From contig DASVBU010000040.1 of NCBI GenBank assembly GCA_036375695.1, forward strand, positions 49,224 to 113,223: a stretch of 64,000 nt of DNA, in the 5' to 3' direction. Below the pieces are notes generated by a model. That model was given only the letters and a program-made list of their open reading frames with translations. It was not told the DNA's origin and ran no database searches. This DNA is from ZC4RG35 sp036375695 (lineage in GTDB: Bacteria > Actinomycetota > Acidimicrobiia > Spongiisociales > ZC4RG35). Made by a program: the position numbers and the translations under genes. Positions within the stretch are counted from its first letter, which is position 1. Each line of letters begins with the position of its first letter. Shown here in pieces: positions 7,519 to 16,159 of the stretch.

Positions 7519-8940
7519 TCACCCCAACTCTCTGCGAGCCCGGCGGATCCGTTCCAGGGTGCGGTCCCGCCCGAGGGCCGCCATGGATTCGAACAACGGC
7601 GGGCTCACGGAAGTTCCCGTCACCGCCACGCGGACCGGCTGGAACACCTTGGCCGCACCGATCCCCAGCTCCTCGGGCAGCTTGCGCATCCGTTCCTCTA
7701 CGCCGCCGGCATCCCAATCGTCCAGGGACTCGAGAGCGTCGAGGGCACGATCGAGCACGCCCGCGACGCCGTCCTTGGCCATCACCTTCTCCCACGCCGC
7801 CGGGTCGTACGCCTCGAAGTCGACGAAGAGGAACCTGACCTGCTCGGCCGCCTCCGGAAGGAGGTGTGTCCGCTCCTGCACGAGTTGCGAGATCTGGAGG
7901 AAGCGTTCCCACTCCTCGGGATCGAGCGCACGGCCCACGTCCTTTTCGATCCAGGGCCGGACCATCTCCCGGAACCGCTCCGGCTCCAACGCCCGGATGT
8001 ACTCCCCGTTCATCCACTTCAGCTTCTCGGGGTCGAAGGCGGCCGGGTTCTTGGAGACGTCGGCCAGGTCGAAGGCGGCGATGGCCTGCTCCTTGGTGAA
8101 GATCGTGGTCTCGGCGTCGAGCGACCAGCCGAGATTGGCGAGGTAGTTGAACATCGCCTCGGGGAGGTAGCCGGCCTCCCGATACTCCGAGAGGGCGGTG
8201 GCGCCGTGGCGCTTGGACAGCTTGCGGCCGTCGGTCCCGAAGAGCAGGGGCAGGTGGGCATAGACCGGCTCGGTATGACCCATCGCCCTGGTGAGCAGGA
8301 TGTGCTTCGGCGTCGACGGGAGCAGGTCCTCGCCCCGGGCGACGTGGGTGATCTCGTAGTCGACGTCGTCGGTGGTCGACGCCAGGTGGTAGGTGGGTGT
8401 GCCGTCGGAGCGGAGGATGACGAAGTCGTCGACGTCCTGGGGCTCAAAGCTGATGCGGCCCCGGACCAGGTCTTCGAACACGATCGGGGCGTCCTGGGGG
8501 ATGGACAGCCGGATGGCGCCTTCGGTGCGCTCCTTCTCGGGGCGACGGATGTAGTGGCCCGGGTGCTTCCCCTCGGCCTGGGCGCGTTGCCTGAGCTCCT
8601 CCAGCTCCTCGGCGGTGCGATCGTCGAAGTAGGCGGCACCGGACTCCACGAGCGAGTGGGCCACCTCGCGGTAGCGATCGAACCGATCCGACTGGCGATA
8701 GGTGCCGTGAGGGCCGCCGACCCTCGGGCCCTCGTCCCAGTCCAGGCCGAGCCAGAGGATCGACTCGAGGATCTCGTCCTCGTACTCCTGGGTGGAGCGC
8801 TCCAGGTCGGTGTCGTCGATCCGGACGATGAAGACGCCGCCATGATGCCGGGCGAACAGCCAGTTGAAGAGCGCAGCGCGGGCGGTGCCCACGTGGAGGA
8901 ACCCGGTCGGCGAGGGGGCCATCCGGACACGGACGGTCAC
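7519..8940 (-). CDS. gltX: Glutamyl-tRNA synthetase
   Basis: This 473-residue class I synthetase attaches glutamate to tRNA-Glu. The HIGH region is APSPTGFLHVGTARAAL at the N-terminus, and the KMSKS loop is KLSKRHGA near residue 245. Length fits bacterial GluRS. The GTG start overlaps the FAH-protein stop by 4 bp (GTGA), making gltX the last protein gene of ilvE-hyp-FAH-gltX. No GlnRS gene is in the window. Charging of tRNA-Gln through Glu-tRNA-Gln and GatCAB, as in most actinobacteria, is possible but not visible here. Confidence 0.97.
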   Translation of the reverse strand: MTVRVRMAPSPTGFLHVGTARAALFNWLFARHHGGVFIVRIDDTDLERSTQEYEDEILESILWLGLDWDEGPRVGGPHGTYRQSDRFDRYREVAHSLVESGAAYFDDRTAEELEELRQRAQAEGKHPGHYIRRPEKERTEGAIRLSIPQDAPIVFEDLVRGRISFEPQDVDDFVILRSDGTPTYHLASTTDDVDYEITHVARGEDLLPSTPKHILLTRAMGHTEPVYAHLPLLFGTDGRKLSKRHGATALSEYREAGYLPEAMFNYLANLGWSLDAETTIFTKEQAIAAFDLADVSKNPAAFDPEKLKWMNGEYIRALEPERFREMVRPWIEKDVGRALDPEEWERFLQISQLVQERTHLLPEAAEQVRFLFVDFEAYDPAAWEKVMAKDGVAGVLDRALDALESLDDWDAGGVEERMRKLPEELGIGAAKVFQPVRVAVTGTSVSPPLFESMAALGRDRTLERIRRARRELG

Positions 8941-9698
8941 GCAGCCACCACCCGATTGACGAGGGTCCCGATGCCGTCAACCTCGACCTCCATGAGGTCA
9001 CCCGGCTGAACCGGCCCGACGCCGGAAGGCGTCCCGGTGAGCACCACGTCACCCGGGAGCAGGGTCGTGAACGCCGACACGTACTCGATGATCTCGGCCA
9101 CCCCGAACACCATGTCGGACGTGAACCCCGCCTGGCGGACGTCTCCGTTGACCCGGCAGATCACGGCGAGCCGCTCGGTCGGGTCGAGCTCGGTCTCGAT
9201 CACAGGGCCAAGCGGGCAGAACGTGTCGAAGCCCTTGGCCCGAGCCCACTGCCCGTCCTTCCGCTGCAGGTCGCGGGCGGTGACGTCGTTGGCGGCCGTG
9301 TAACCGAAGATGTAGGTGGCGGCGTCCTCCGCCTTCACGTTGCGGGCGGGCCGGCCGATCACGACGGCGAGCTCGGCCTCGTGATGCACCTCGGAGCTGA
9401 GCCGCGGGTACACCACGTGGGCGTTGGGCCCGATCACAGACGTGGACGGCTTGAGGAAGATCAGCGGCTCGTCCGGGACGTTCCCGCCCATCTCACTGGC
9501 GTGGTCCTCGTAGTTCTTGCCGACACAGACGATCTTGGTGGGGAGCACCGGGGCGAGGAGGTTCGCCTTCGACCAGGGCACCACGGCCTCCGTCGGCTCC
9601 CAGACCACGAAGGGGCTCCCCTTGTAGACCATGACGCCCTCGGCGTCGGCGACTCCGTAGACGATGTCGTCGTCGGCCTTGATGCGGACGATCTTCAC
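8937..9698 (-). CDS. Fumarylacetoacetate hydrolase (FAH)-family protein
   Basis: A 253-residue FAH-fold enzyme. FAH-family members hydrolyse or decarboxylate beta-diketo acids using a Mg2+ site. Visible hallmarks are KIVCVGKNYEDHASE, the metal ligands in SSEVHHEAELAVVIG, the YTAANDVTARDLQ block and the LLPGDVVLTGTPSGVGP C-terminal motif. The GTG start (VKIVRIK) is chosen because homology begins there and it overlaps the upstream stop by 4 bp. The exact substrate (acylpyruvate, oxaloacetate or a homoprotocatechuate intermediate) cannot be told. Confidence 0.9.
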   Translation of the reverse strand: MKIVRIKADDDIVYGVADAEGVMVYKGSPFVVWEPTEAVVPWSKANLLAPVLPTKIVCVGKNYEDHASEMGGNVPDEPLIFLKPSTSVIGPNAHVVYPRLSSEVHHEAELAVVIGRPARNVKAEDAATYIFGYTAANDVTARDLQRKDGQWARAKGFDTFCPLGPVIETELDPTERLAVICRVNGDVRQAGFTSDMVFGVAEIIEYVSAFTTLLPGDVVLTGTPSGVGPVQPGDLMEVEVDGIGTLVNRVVAA

Positions 9699-10180
9699 TG
9701 CCGGCCGCTCCGGTGGTGCTGCGCCCACTTGATGTGCTCGGGGGACTCCACGAGGAGCTGCCGGTCGACCTCCATGACCGCGGTCTCTCCCGGACGCTTG
9801 TCGTACGGGACCGCCGCCAGCCAACGCCGGCGACGCTCGACCACCTCCGGCGGCGCCTCGTGGTCATAGCCGAGCAGGGCGAGCACCGCTTCGACGTCGG
9901 AGCGGACCGCGGCCCGGCCCAGTGCCGCCGCCCGGGCCATGACCAGGCCGGTCACGACCTCTTCGAGACCCGGTTCATCGGGCAGTTCGAATCGCCGCAC
10001 CACCTTCACGGCCCAGCCCGGATCGGGGCCGACCACGTCGTATGGGCCGAACCGGTCGGGGTCGTTGGGGGCGTCGGGCACGCCCGGCTTGTGCGCCCGC
10101 CACCTGCGGGAAGCGGGGGGCTGCAGCGACCGCCGCGGGCGATCGGCGTCCGTGATGCGAACGTTGGGCTGCTGAGCCAT
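9695..10180 (-). CDS. Uncharacterised 161-residue protein in the ilvE-gltX operon
   Basis: Not recognised. Residues 1-40 are basic and proline-rich and look disordered. The rest is predicted helical, with RAAVRSDVEAVLALLGYDHE and a run of arginines (EVVERRRRWLAAVP). No membrane helix is present. Its start overlaps the ilvE stop by one base (TGATG) and its end overlaps the FAH start by 4 bp. This strongly suggests a translated gene of the operon rather than a chance reading frame. Confidence 0.7.
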   Translation of the reverse strand: MAQQPNVRITDADRPRRSLQPPASRRWRAHKPGVPDAPNDPDRFGPYDVVGPDPGWAVKVVRRFELPDEPGLEEVVTGLVMARAAALGRAAVRSDVEAVLALLGYDHEAPPEVVERRRRWLAAVPYDKRPGETAVMEVDRQLLVESPEHIKWAQHHRSGRQ

Positions 10181-11094
10181 CAGACGTAGCTGAGCCAGTG
10201 CAGGTAGTCGTCGAGCTTCCCGGTGACCGCGTCCCGGTACAACTCCACGGCCTTGAGGGTGACGGGGCCGGGCCGGCCATCTCCGACCGGCCGCCCATCG
10301 ACGCTCCGAACCGGCGTCACCTCGGCGGCGGTGCCCGCCAGGAAGACCTCGTCTGCCGTGTACAGGTCGCCGCGGAGCAGGACTGTCTCGACCACTTCCA
10401 CGCCTTCGGCGCGCAGCAGGGTCATCACCGAGTCACGGGTGATGCCCTTGAGGATCCCGGACGCCACCGGTGGAGTCTTCACCACACCTGCCTCGACGAC
10501 GAAGAGGTTCATCCCGCTGCCCTCGGCGACGTGCCCGGCGTCGTTGAGCATGATCGCCTCGTCGTACCCGGCCTTCAACGCTTCGCCCTTCGCCAGCATC
10601 GAGTTGAGGTAGGCCCCGGAGCCCTTGGCGGTGGGGATGAAGGCGTTGTGGGAGATCCGCCGCCAACTGGAGACCATTGTGGTGATCCCCTCCCTGGCCG
10701 CGTTCGAGCCGTGATAGGCGCCCATCGGAAATGCCGCCATCATGGTGTGGACGGGGCTGTTCGTCGGATAGAGGCCGACGTCGCCATCGCCCCAGAAGGT
10801 GAGCGGTCTGATGTAGGCGCTCTCGAGACCGGTCACCCCGAGCAACTCGAGACAGCCCGCCACCAATTGCTCGGTGGACCACTCGAGCGGGATCTCGTAG
10901 GCCCGGGCCGAGTCGTGCAGGCGGTCCATGTGATCCTTGAGCCGGAACACGGCCGGACCTTCGGGAGTGAGATAGGCGCGGATCCCCTCGAAGACCCCGG
11001 TTCCGTACTGGAGGGCGTGGGTCAGGAAATGGACCCTGGCGTCCTCCCAGGGGATCAGCTCGCCATCACTCCAGATGTGGGTGGCGGTCTCCAT
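10180..11094 (-). CDS. ilvE: Branched-chain amino acid aminotransferase
   Basis: This 304-residue fold-type IV PLP enzyme transaminates the last step of Leu, Ile and Val synthesis. It has HFLTHALQYGTGVFEGIRAY, the PLP-lysine region AKGSGAYLNSMLAKGEALKAG, the EGSGMNLFVV motif and the GTAAEVTPVRSV block. The start METATHIW is placed at 11094 because a TAGCCT hexamer lies 7 nt upstream; the reading frame extends further 5' only as non-homologous sequence. It leads the ilvE-hyp-FAH-gltX operon. Confidence 0.96.
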   Translation of the reverse strand: METATHIWSDGELIPWEDARVHFLTHALQYGTGVFEGIRAYLTPEGPAVFRLKDHMDRLHDSARAYEIPLEWSTEQLVAGCLELLGVTGLESAYIRPLTFWGDGDVGLYPTNSPVHTMMAAFPMGAYHGSNAAREGITTMVSSWRRISHNAFIPTAKGSGAYLNSMLAKGEALKAGYDEAIMLNDAGHVAEGSGMNLFVVEAGVVKTPPVASGILKGITRDSVMTLLRAEGVEVVETVLLRGDLYTADEVFLAGTAAEVTPVRSVDGRPVGDGRPGPVTLKAVELYRDAVTGKLDDYLHWLSYV

Positions 11095-11101
11095 GACCCA
11101 A

Positions 11102-11107
11102 AGGCTA
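11102..11107 (-). promoter_or_regulatory. -10 hexamer of ilvE
   Basis: TAGCCT on the minus strand, 7 nt before ATG 11094. It shares a 57-bp intergenic with the divergent pgpA promoter. Confidence 0.5.
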
Positions 11108-11138
11108 AACGAGCCCGGGGAGTGGCGCGTCCGGGCCC

Positions 11139-11144
11139 TACGCT
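11139..11144 (+). promoter_or_regulatory. -10 hexamer of pgpA
   Basis: TACGCT, 7 nt before GTG 11152, without a ribosome site. Confidence 0.5.
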
Positions 11145-11151
11145 GGCGACC

Positions 11152-11610
11152 GTGGCTCGCCTCATCGCCTCGTTCTTCGGCACCGGCCTCATCCTTCGCC
11201 GGATCCGCGGCAAGGACATCGGGTCGGGCACGGTGGGTGGCCTGTTCGCCGCCGCCCTCGCCCTGTGGCTCGGCCGTGCGGCGGGATGGCCCTGGGTGCT
11301 CGGTCTGACGGTGCTCGGGTTGGTGGCGGGGACGGCGGCCATCCGATCGATCCATGACCGGGAAGGAGACGCCGGGTGGATCGTGGTCGACGAGGCGACC
11401 GGCGCGTTCCTCTCCCTCATCGGCGTCACCGCCTATCCGGCCGCGCTCGTCGCCTTCGCCGTGTTCCGCCTCGCCGACATCTTCAAGCGCTTCTTTCCCG
11501 GCGTGGAACGGGCGGAGAACATCCCGGGCCCGGCGGGGGTGGTCGCCGACGACCTCGTGGCCGGGATCTATGGACTTTTGGCCGGTCACATCGTCCAGAG
11601 GCTTGTCTAG
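11152..11610 (+). CDS. pgpA: Phosphatidylglycerophosphatase A family protein
   Basis: A 152-residue membrane protein that fits PgpA, which dephosphorylates phosphatidylglycerol phosphate. GSGTVGGLFAAALAL corresponds to the family GT-G motif, WIVVDEATGAF contains the conserved Asp-Glu pair, and FRLADIFKRFFPG is followed by GVVADDLVAGIYG, the C-terminal DD motif. About four hydrophobic segments are present. The GTG start is fixed by the -10 element and by homology starting at once. Confidence 0.88.
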   Translation: MARLIASFFGTGLILRRIRGKDIGSGTVGGLFAAALALWLGRAAGWPWVLGLTVLGLVAGTAAIRSIHDREGDAGWIVVDEATGAFLSLIGVTAYPAALVAFAVFRLADIFKRFFPGVERAENIPGPAGVVADDLVAGIYGLLAGHIVQRLV

Positions 11611-11631
11611 ATTGCGAAACAGGAGGCCCGA

Positions 11632-12072
11632 ATGACCTGGAACGTCAAGACAATCATCCTCGGAGTCGATGGCTCCGAGGGCGCGGAGAGGGCGGCTCGA
11701 CAGGCCGTCGACGTAGCCCGCAACACCGGAGCCAAGCTCCTCATCACGACCGTCGTCCGCCCACCGGAGGGCTGGTGGGGCGTCGGGGGGGCGCCACCGA
11801 CCCCCGAGGCGCTCTCGACCGCCCTGATCGAAGGGCAGAAGGAGGTGCTCGACCAGCTGGTGTCCGGCCTCGACCTCGAGGGCGTGGACTACGAGACGGT
11901 CCAGGACCTCGGCGACCCGGCGAGCCGTCTCATCGCCCTGGCGGAGGAGCGCAACGCCGATCTCATGGTCATCGGGCGTCGCGGCGCCGGGCTGGTGGAG
12001 AGGGTGATCCTCGGCTCGGTGGCCGACCGGGTCTGCCATCACTCCCCCTGCCCCGTCCTGCTGGTTCCCTAG
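11632..12072 (+). CDS. Universal stress protein (UspA family)
   Basis: A single 146-residue Usp domain. The N-terminal LGVDGSEGAERAARQAV and the ATP-binding pattern GRRGAGLVERVILGSVADRV (G-2x-G-9x-GS) suggest an ATP-binding member. Unlike most leading genes here it has a clear ribosome site (AGGAGG, 7 nt before ATG). A TAGATT hexamer at 11608-11613 overlaps the end of pgpA. Usp proteins help in persistence and stress survival; the specific role is unknown. Confidence 0.9.
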   Translation: MTWNVKTIILGVDGSEGAERAARQAVDVARNTGAKLLITTVVRPPEGWWGVGGAPPTPEALSTALIEGQKEVLDQLVSGLDLEGVDYETVQDLGDPASRLIALAEERNADLMVIGRRGAGLVERVILGSVADRVCHHSPCPVLLVP

Positions 12073-12094
12073 ACGGCGCCGCCGTCGCGGCGCC

Positions 12095-12658
12095 ATGAGC
12101 CCGTTCGCCATCGTGCCCATCCGGTCGTTCCGGCTGGGCAAGTCCCGTCTGGCGCCACATCTCACCGAGGAACGGCGCCGCGCCCTGGCGACCTCGCTCG
12201 CGGCGAAGGTGACCGAGGCGGCAGTCGTGGCGGGTATGACTCCGCTGGTGATCACGGCCGACGACGAGGTGGCAGCCTGGGCCGCGGAGTTCGGCCACCG
12301 GGTGGTCCCCGATCCCGGTGGCGGTCTCGATGAGGCGTGCCGCGCCGGAGTGTCGGCCTCCGGCAGGGATCGCTGGGTAGTGGTCCACTCCGACCTTCCC
12401 CTCATCGCCGCCGAGGACCTCGTCGCCGTGGCGGATCTGGTCGCGGCGGGCAGGGATGTGATCGCCCCCTCCTCCGACGGCGGCACGTCGGTGCTCTCGT
12501 CGGCCGGAACCATGGCCTTCTCCTACGGCCCGGGGAGCTTCCATCGTCACCTCGCCCGGCTCACCGATCCGGTGATCGTGGTCCGCACCGGGCTTCTCCA
12601 CGACCTGGACACACCGCGCGACTTCGAGTCGGCCACCCGCCTCGGAGCGCTGAGATGA
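12095..12658 (+). CDS. cofC: 2-phospho-L-lactate guanylyltransferase
   Basis: CofC activates 2-phospholactate (or PEP in actinobacteria) with GTP in the synthesis of coenzyme F420. The 187-residue nucleotidyltransferase has the N-terminal PIRSFRLGKSRLAP motif, PDPGGGLDEACRAG, the metal-binding HSDLPLI and the C-terminal LLHDLDTPRDFE, all typical of CofC. Its stop overlaps the start of the glycerate kinase gene by 4 bp. It is the only F420 gene in the window but marks an F420-using organism. Confidence 0.9.
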   Translation: MSPFAIVPIRSFRLGKSRLAPHLTEERRRALATSLAAKVTEAAVVAGMTPLVITADDEVAAWAAEFGHRVVPDPGGGLDEACRAGVSASGRDRWVVVHSDLPLIAAEDLVAVADLVAAGRDVIAPSSDGGTSVLSSAGTMAFSYGPGSFHRHLARLTDPVIVVRTGLLHDLDTPRDFESATRLGALR

Positions 12659-13809
12659 GAAGGACGGCGATCCTCTCCTGGTTCCTCCGTGCCCTCGACG
12701 CCGTCGACCCCCGTCGTCTCACCGCGGAACGCCTCGCCGACCGGCCGCCCGCCACGGTGATCGCCATCGGGAAGGCCGCCGTCGGCATGGTCACCGGCGC
12801 CGCCGACGCCTGGGGAAGAGTGCGCGGGGTCTGTGTCGCCGATGCGCCGGGCGACGTCCCCGAAGGGATCGAGATCCTCGTCGGGGACCATCCCATACCC
12901 GGCGCCGCCAGCTTCGCCGCAGGCCGGCGTGTGCTCGACGTTGCTCGTGAGTCCGATCAGGTGGTCGTGCTCTTGTCGGGTGGCGGCTCGGCCCTCTGCG
13001 AATGGCCACTGCCCGGGATCACCCCCGAGTTCATCGCCGAGACCACGAGGGCGCTCCTCAACGGAGGCGCCTCGATCGGCGAGACCAACCTGGTCCGCGC
13101 CCACCTGTCGGCGCTGAAGGCGGGCGGTCTGGCTCGAGCGGCGGGCCCGGATCTCCTGACCCTCGTCCTCATGGACGTCGGGTCACTCGGCCCCGAGATG
13201 GTCGCCTCCGGGCCGACCCTCGGTCGGGGACTGAGCCCGGAGATGGCGATCGAGGTGATGAGGCGCTACGGGATCGAGCCGCCGCCGGATGTCGTGGACG
13301 CCATCGAGGAGGTGCCGGCAGATCCTGTCTCATCTCCGGTGGAGGTGATCGCCGACGGGCGGGACGCGGGCGAGGCAATGGTGGAGGCGGCAAGGCTCGA
13401 CGGCCTCGACGCCTATCTCTCCGACGGTTGGATCGAAGGCGCGGTGCCGCAGGCCGTGGACCGGTTCCTCGACGAGAGCGACCGCGGGGTGATGGTGGGG
13501 GCGGGCGAGGCCACACTCGAGGTGAGCGGGGACGGCAGGGGCGGGCGCAACACCCATGCCGCGTTGGAGGCGGCGGTGCGCATCTCGGGGCAGGACATCG
13601 AGTTCGCCGCCCTCTCCACCGACGGCGTCGACGGTGCTTCCGGCGCGGCAGGGGCGATCGTGGATGGCACCACCATCACCCGGGGCGGCGATCCGACGGC
13701 GGCGCTCGCCGCTTTCGACAGCGCCACCTATCTCGAGCGCATCGGAGACCTCGTGGTCACGGGCCGCACCGGCACCAATGTCGCCGACCTTTGGGTGGTG
13801 TGGAGGTGA
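12655..13809 (+). CDS. Glycerate 2-kinase, MOFRL family
   Basis: A 384-residue protein of the GckA/TtuD type, phosphorylating D-glycerate at C2. It has AIGKAAVGM near the N-terminus, the VVVLLSGGGSALCEWP phosphate-binding motif, TNLVRAHLSALKAGGLA, and the C-terminal MOFRL domain with GGRNTHAALEAA and STDGVDGASGAAGA. It is translationally coupled to cofC (ATGA). Glycerate 2-phosphate feeds directly to PEP, and PEP can be a CofC substrate, so the pairing may be meaningful; that link is inference. Confidence 0.92.
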   Translation: MRRTAILSWFLRALDAVDPRRLTAERLADRPPATVIAIGKAAVGMVTGAADAWGRVRGVCVADAPGDVPEGIEILVGDHPIPGAASFAAGRRVLDVARESDQVVVLLSGGGSALCEWPLPGITPEFIAETTRALLNGGASIGETNLVRAHLSALKAGGLARAAGPDLLTLVLMDVGSLGPEMVASGPTLGRGLSPEMAIEVMRRYGIEPPPDVVDAIEEVPADPVSSPVEVIADGRDAGEAMVEAARLDGLDAYLSDGWIEGAVPQAVDRFLDESDRGVMVGAGEATLEVSGDGRGGRNTHAALEAAVRISGQDIEFAALSTDGVDGASGAAGAIVDGTTITRGGDPTAALAAFDSATYLERIGDLVVTGRTGTNVADLWVVWR

Positions 13810-13817
13810 CGGCCACG

Positions 13818-13823
13818 TATATT
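13818..13823 (+). promoter_or_regulatory. -10 hexamer upstream of SDR gene
   Basis: TATATT between the kinase stop and the SDR ATG at 13847; a ribosome site (GGGAGAG) follows, so this is a leadered promoter. Confidence 0.4.
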
Positions 13824-13846
13824 GGCCCGGACCTCGAAAGGGAGAG

Positions 13847-14551
13847 ATGACGAGAAACGTCGTGATCACAGGTGGCACCGGCGGGCTCGGCACCGCCCTG
13901 GTTCGCCGTCTCCATCGCCAGGACTACCGACTGGCGATCACCTACCTGCTCCCGGCCGAGGCCCAGCAGTTCGAGGAGGAGTTCGAGGTAGACGACGAGA
14001 AGATCATCCTCCGGCGGGTCGACGCCACCAACCCCGAGCAGGTGAACGCCTTCTTCGACGAGGTCGCCGGCTCGTGGGGGTCGATACACGGTGTCTGTGC
14101 ACTGGTCGGCGGATGGGCGGGTGGTCGCGACGTGGTCGAGACCGACGACGTCCGCCTCGAGCGCATGATCGACCTCAACCTCCGCTCCGCCTTCTACACC
14201 GTGCGAGCGGCGCTGCCCCACCTCACCAAGTCCGATTGGGGCCGCATCGTCCTGGTGGGAAGCAGGGCGGTGGTCGACAACCCCGCCGGGCAGGGCGCCT
14301 TCAACATCGCCAAGGCGGGCGTCGTCTCCCTGGGGCTGACCGTGGCCCAGGAGCTCGAGGACACCAATGTCACCGCCAACGTCCTCATGCCGTCGGTCAT
14401 CGACACCCCTGCCACCAGGCAGTCGTTCCCGCACGCCGACTACGTGAACTGGCCCACCCCTGACGAGATCGCTTCGGTGATCGAGTTCATCCTCGAGGAG
14501 CGTTCCGGCGTGATGAACGGGGCGCTGGTCCCCGTCTACGGCAAGACGTAG
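13847..14551 (+). CDS. Short-chain dehydrogenase/reductase-like protein lacking the catalytic Tyr
   Basis: A 234-residue classical SDR fold. The N-terminal GGTGGLGTALVRRL is the cofactor motif, and DLNLRSAFYTVRAALPHL and VLVGSRAV (Ser139) are conserved. The active-site YxxxK is FNIAK: Phe152 replaces the tyrosine, with Lys156 kept. This makes ordinary dehydrogenase chemistry doubtful, so it could be a binding or regulatory protein. A ribosome site precedes the ATG. Its 3' end overlaps the convergent DUF2332 gene by 16 bp. Confidence 0.88.
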   Translation: MTRNVVITGGTGGLGTALVRRLHRQDYRLAITYLLPAEAQQFEEEFEVDDEKIILRRVDATNPEQVNAFFDEVAGSWGSIHGVCALVGGWAGGRDVVETDDVRLERMIDLNLRSAFYTVRAALPHLTKSDWGRIVLVGSRAVVDNPAGQGAFNIAKAGVVSLGLTVAQELEDTNVTANVLMPSVIDTPATRQSFPHADYVNWPTPDEIASVIEFILEERSGVMNGALVPVYGKT

Positions 14552-15522
14552 AGGTCGAGCCAGCGCCCGTGGTGCTGGGCGTAGCCGATGAGCTTCCATC
14601 CCGATCCGTCATCCACCGCCAGCGCTGCCGCGTCGCCGCGATCGGGGACCACGCCGAGCGACACGCGGTGGACCGGTCTTCGCGATCGCGCCGCCGCGAC
14701 GAGGCGATCCAGCGCCTCCAGTTGCGCGACGGTGAACTGATAGAGGGTGAAGGAGTCCATCAGGACCACCGGCTCACCAGGAGGGAGCGAATCGAGGACC
14801 TCGGGGAGCGTGGCCAGTGCGTCACCGGGCACCATCTCGATGTCGGTCTCCGCGGCTATGCCCAGCGCCACGCGGAGTCGCTCCCTCCGCTCCGGCGCCT
14901 CCGGCCAGAGGAGCGCCTCGAGCCAGGCACGGTCGTCGGGATCCCCGGGGTCGAGGGGGTTGATGTCGAGACCGATACGTCTCCCGATCTCCACCGGGCG
15001 GGGTCGAGGGTCGAGACCCCTCGACTCCGTCTCCAGGAGCAGCCGGGAGTCACCCCACTCGACGGCACCCCACCGGTACCGGTAGCGATCGAGCGCAAGA
15101 TGCAGACCGGCGCTCGCCCCGATCTCGACGAGGTGGAACCGATCGAGACCGGTCATCCAGACTGCCGGGAGCAGGGCGACGGCCCGTCGGACCTCGTTGG
15201 TCTGCGTGTAGCGGCTGGCGCCGATGGCGGCGATCGCTCCCTCGTGCTCGAGCACGAACCGCCGGAACTCGCCACCCAGGTCGTCGTCGATGGGACGGGC
15301 TTCGGAGGTCAGGTCCGGGTAGTAGGCGGCCAGGGGATCGCCGGGTTCCCGGGCGAGGAGCATGTGGACCGCTCCGAAGAGGATGTTGATCGGTGGCGGG
15401 TTGACGATGTCGTCGAGGACACGCATCAGCTCGGCGTCGCCGGCGATGACACCGGCGAGATGCACATAGAGCGGCGAGTCGGTGGCGAAACGGGTCCACT
15501 TGGCGATCGCCTCGGGGGTCAC
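14536..15522 (-). CDS. DUF2332 family protein
   Basis: A 328-residue protein matching the DUF2332 family of actinobacteria, of unknown function. It has ASRYTQTNEVRRAVALLP, HLVEIGASAGLHLALDRY (glycine-rich, methyltransferase-like) and EPVVLMDSFTLYQF. The GASAGL loop and downstream Asp residues suggest a Rossmann-like fold, but no enzyme activity is established. The GTG start overlaps the RNase H stop by 4 bp (GTGA). Confidence 0.85.
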   Translation of the reverse strand: MTPEAIAKWTRFATDSPLYVHLAGVIAGDAELMRVLDDIVNPPPINILFGAVHMLLAREPGDPLAAYYPDLTSEARPIDDDLGGEFRRFVLEHEGAIAAIGASRYTQTNEVRRAVALLPAVWMTGLDRFHLVEIGASAGLHLALDRYRYRWGAVEWGDSRLLLETESRGLDPRPRPVEIGRRIGLDINPLDPGDPDDRAWLEALLWPEAPERRERLRVALGIAAETDIEMVPGDALATLPEVLDSLPPGEPVVLMDSFTLYQFTVAQLEALDRLVAAARSRRPVHRVSLGVVPDRGDAAALAVDDGSGWKLIGYAQHHGRWLDLYVLP

Positions 15523-16157
15523 AGGGTGGGTCTCCTGTAGGCGGTGGCGAGGGCGTCGGCGTACTCGTTCCACCGGTACCCGGCGTGGCCGGGCACCCAC
15601 TTGATCCTGGCACCGGGCCGCTCTTTGAAGAGCCGGTACGCCTCCTGGACGAGCTCCAGGTTGGCGATCGGGCCGGTCTTCCGCTTCCAGCCCCGCTGCT
15701 CCCAACCCGCGGCCCACTCCGTCAGGGTCTTCACCACCAACTCGGAGTCGGCGTAGACGTCGATCTCCTCGTCGGGCTCGACCATCTCGAGCCCGGCGAT
15801 CATCGCGGTCAGCTCCATCCGGTTGTTGGTGGTGTGGGGCTCGCTCCCGGACCTCTCGGCGACCACCTCGCCTGCCTCGACGCGGACCGCCCCCCAGCCG
15901 CCGGGCCCGGGATTGCCTTCCGAGGCGCCATCGGTGAACACCCCCGTGTCGGGGCCCTCGGTGTAGCGCTCCAGCACTTCGGCGAGGGTCAGCTCACGGG
16001 CCCGATTCTTCGGGGGGCGTGGGGCGCGCTCCGGGGGCGCCGGGGCGCGGTTCGAGGCGCGGCAGTCCATGCACTGCTTCGGGACCCAGCCCGGGTAGCG
16101 GTCGAGGACCTCCTGTCGCACGTCGAAGCGGGCGCCGCAGGTCTCACACGTGAACAC
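15519..16157 (-). CDS. rnhA: Ribonuclease HI with N-terminal zinc-ribbon-like segment
   Basis: RNase HI cuts the RNA strand of RNA-DNA hybrids. Residues 70-212 form the RNase H domain: FTDGASEGNPGPGGWG (Asp76), NNRMELTAM (Glu115), YADSELVVKTL (Asp137) and HAGYRWNEYADALA (Asp201). All four acidic catalytic residues are present. Residues 1-35 carry two cysteine pairs (CETC at 4-7, CMDC at 29-32) that look like a small zinc ribbon, joined by a proline/arginine-rich linker. Usual bacterial RNase HI lacks this segment. It is coupled to the phosphatase gene upstream (2-bp gap). Confidence 0.93.
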   Translation of the reverse strand: MFTCETCGARFDVRQEVLDRYPGWVPKQCMDCRASNRAPAPPERAPRPPKNRARELTLAEVLERYTEGPDTGVFTDGASEGNPGPGGWGAVRVEAGEVVAERSGSEPHTTNNRMELTAMIAGLEMVEPDEEIDVYADSELVVKTLTEWAAGWEQRGWKRKTGPIANLELVQEAYRLFKERPGARIKWVPGHAGYRWNEYADALATAYRRPTL

Positions 16158-16159
16158 GG

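Noticed and set aside
10180..12513. A 777-codon open frame on the minus strand covering ilvE and the region of usp and cofC.
   Set aside because: Only the C-terminal 304 codons match a protein (IlvE). The rest is antisense to pgpA, usp and cofC and is low-complexity, as expected from high GC.
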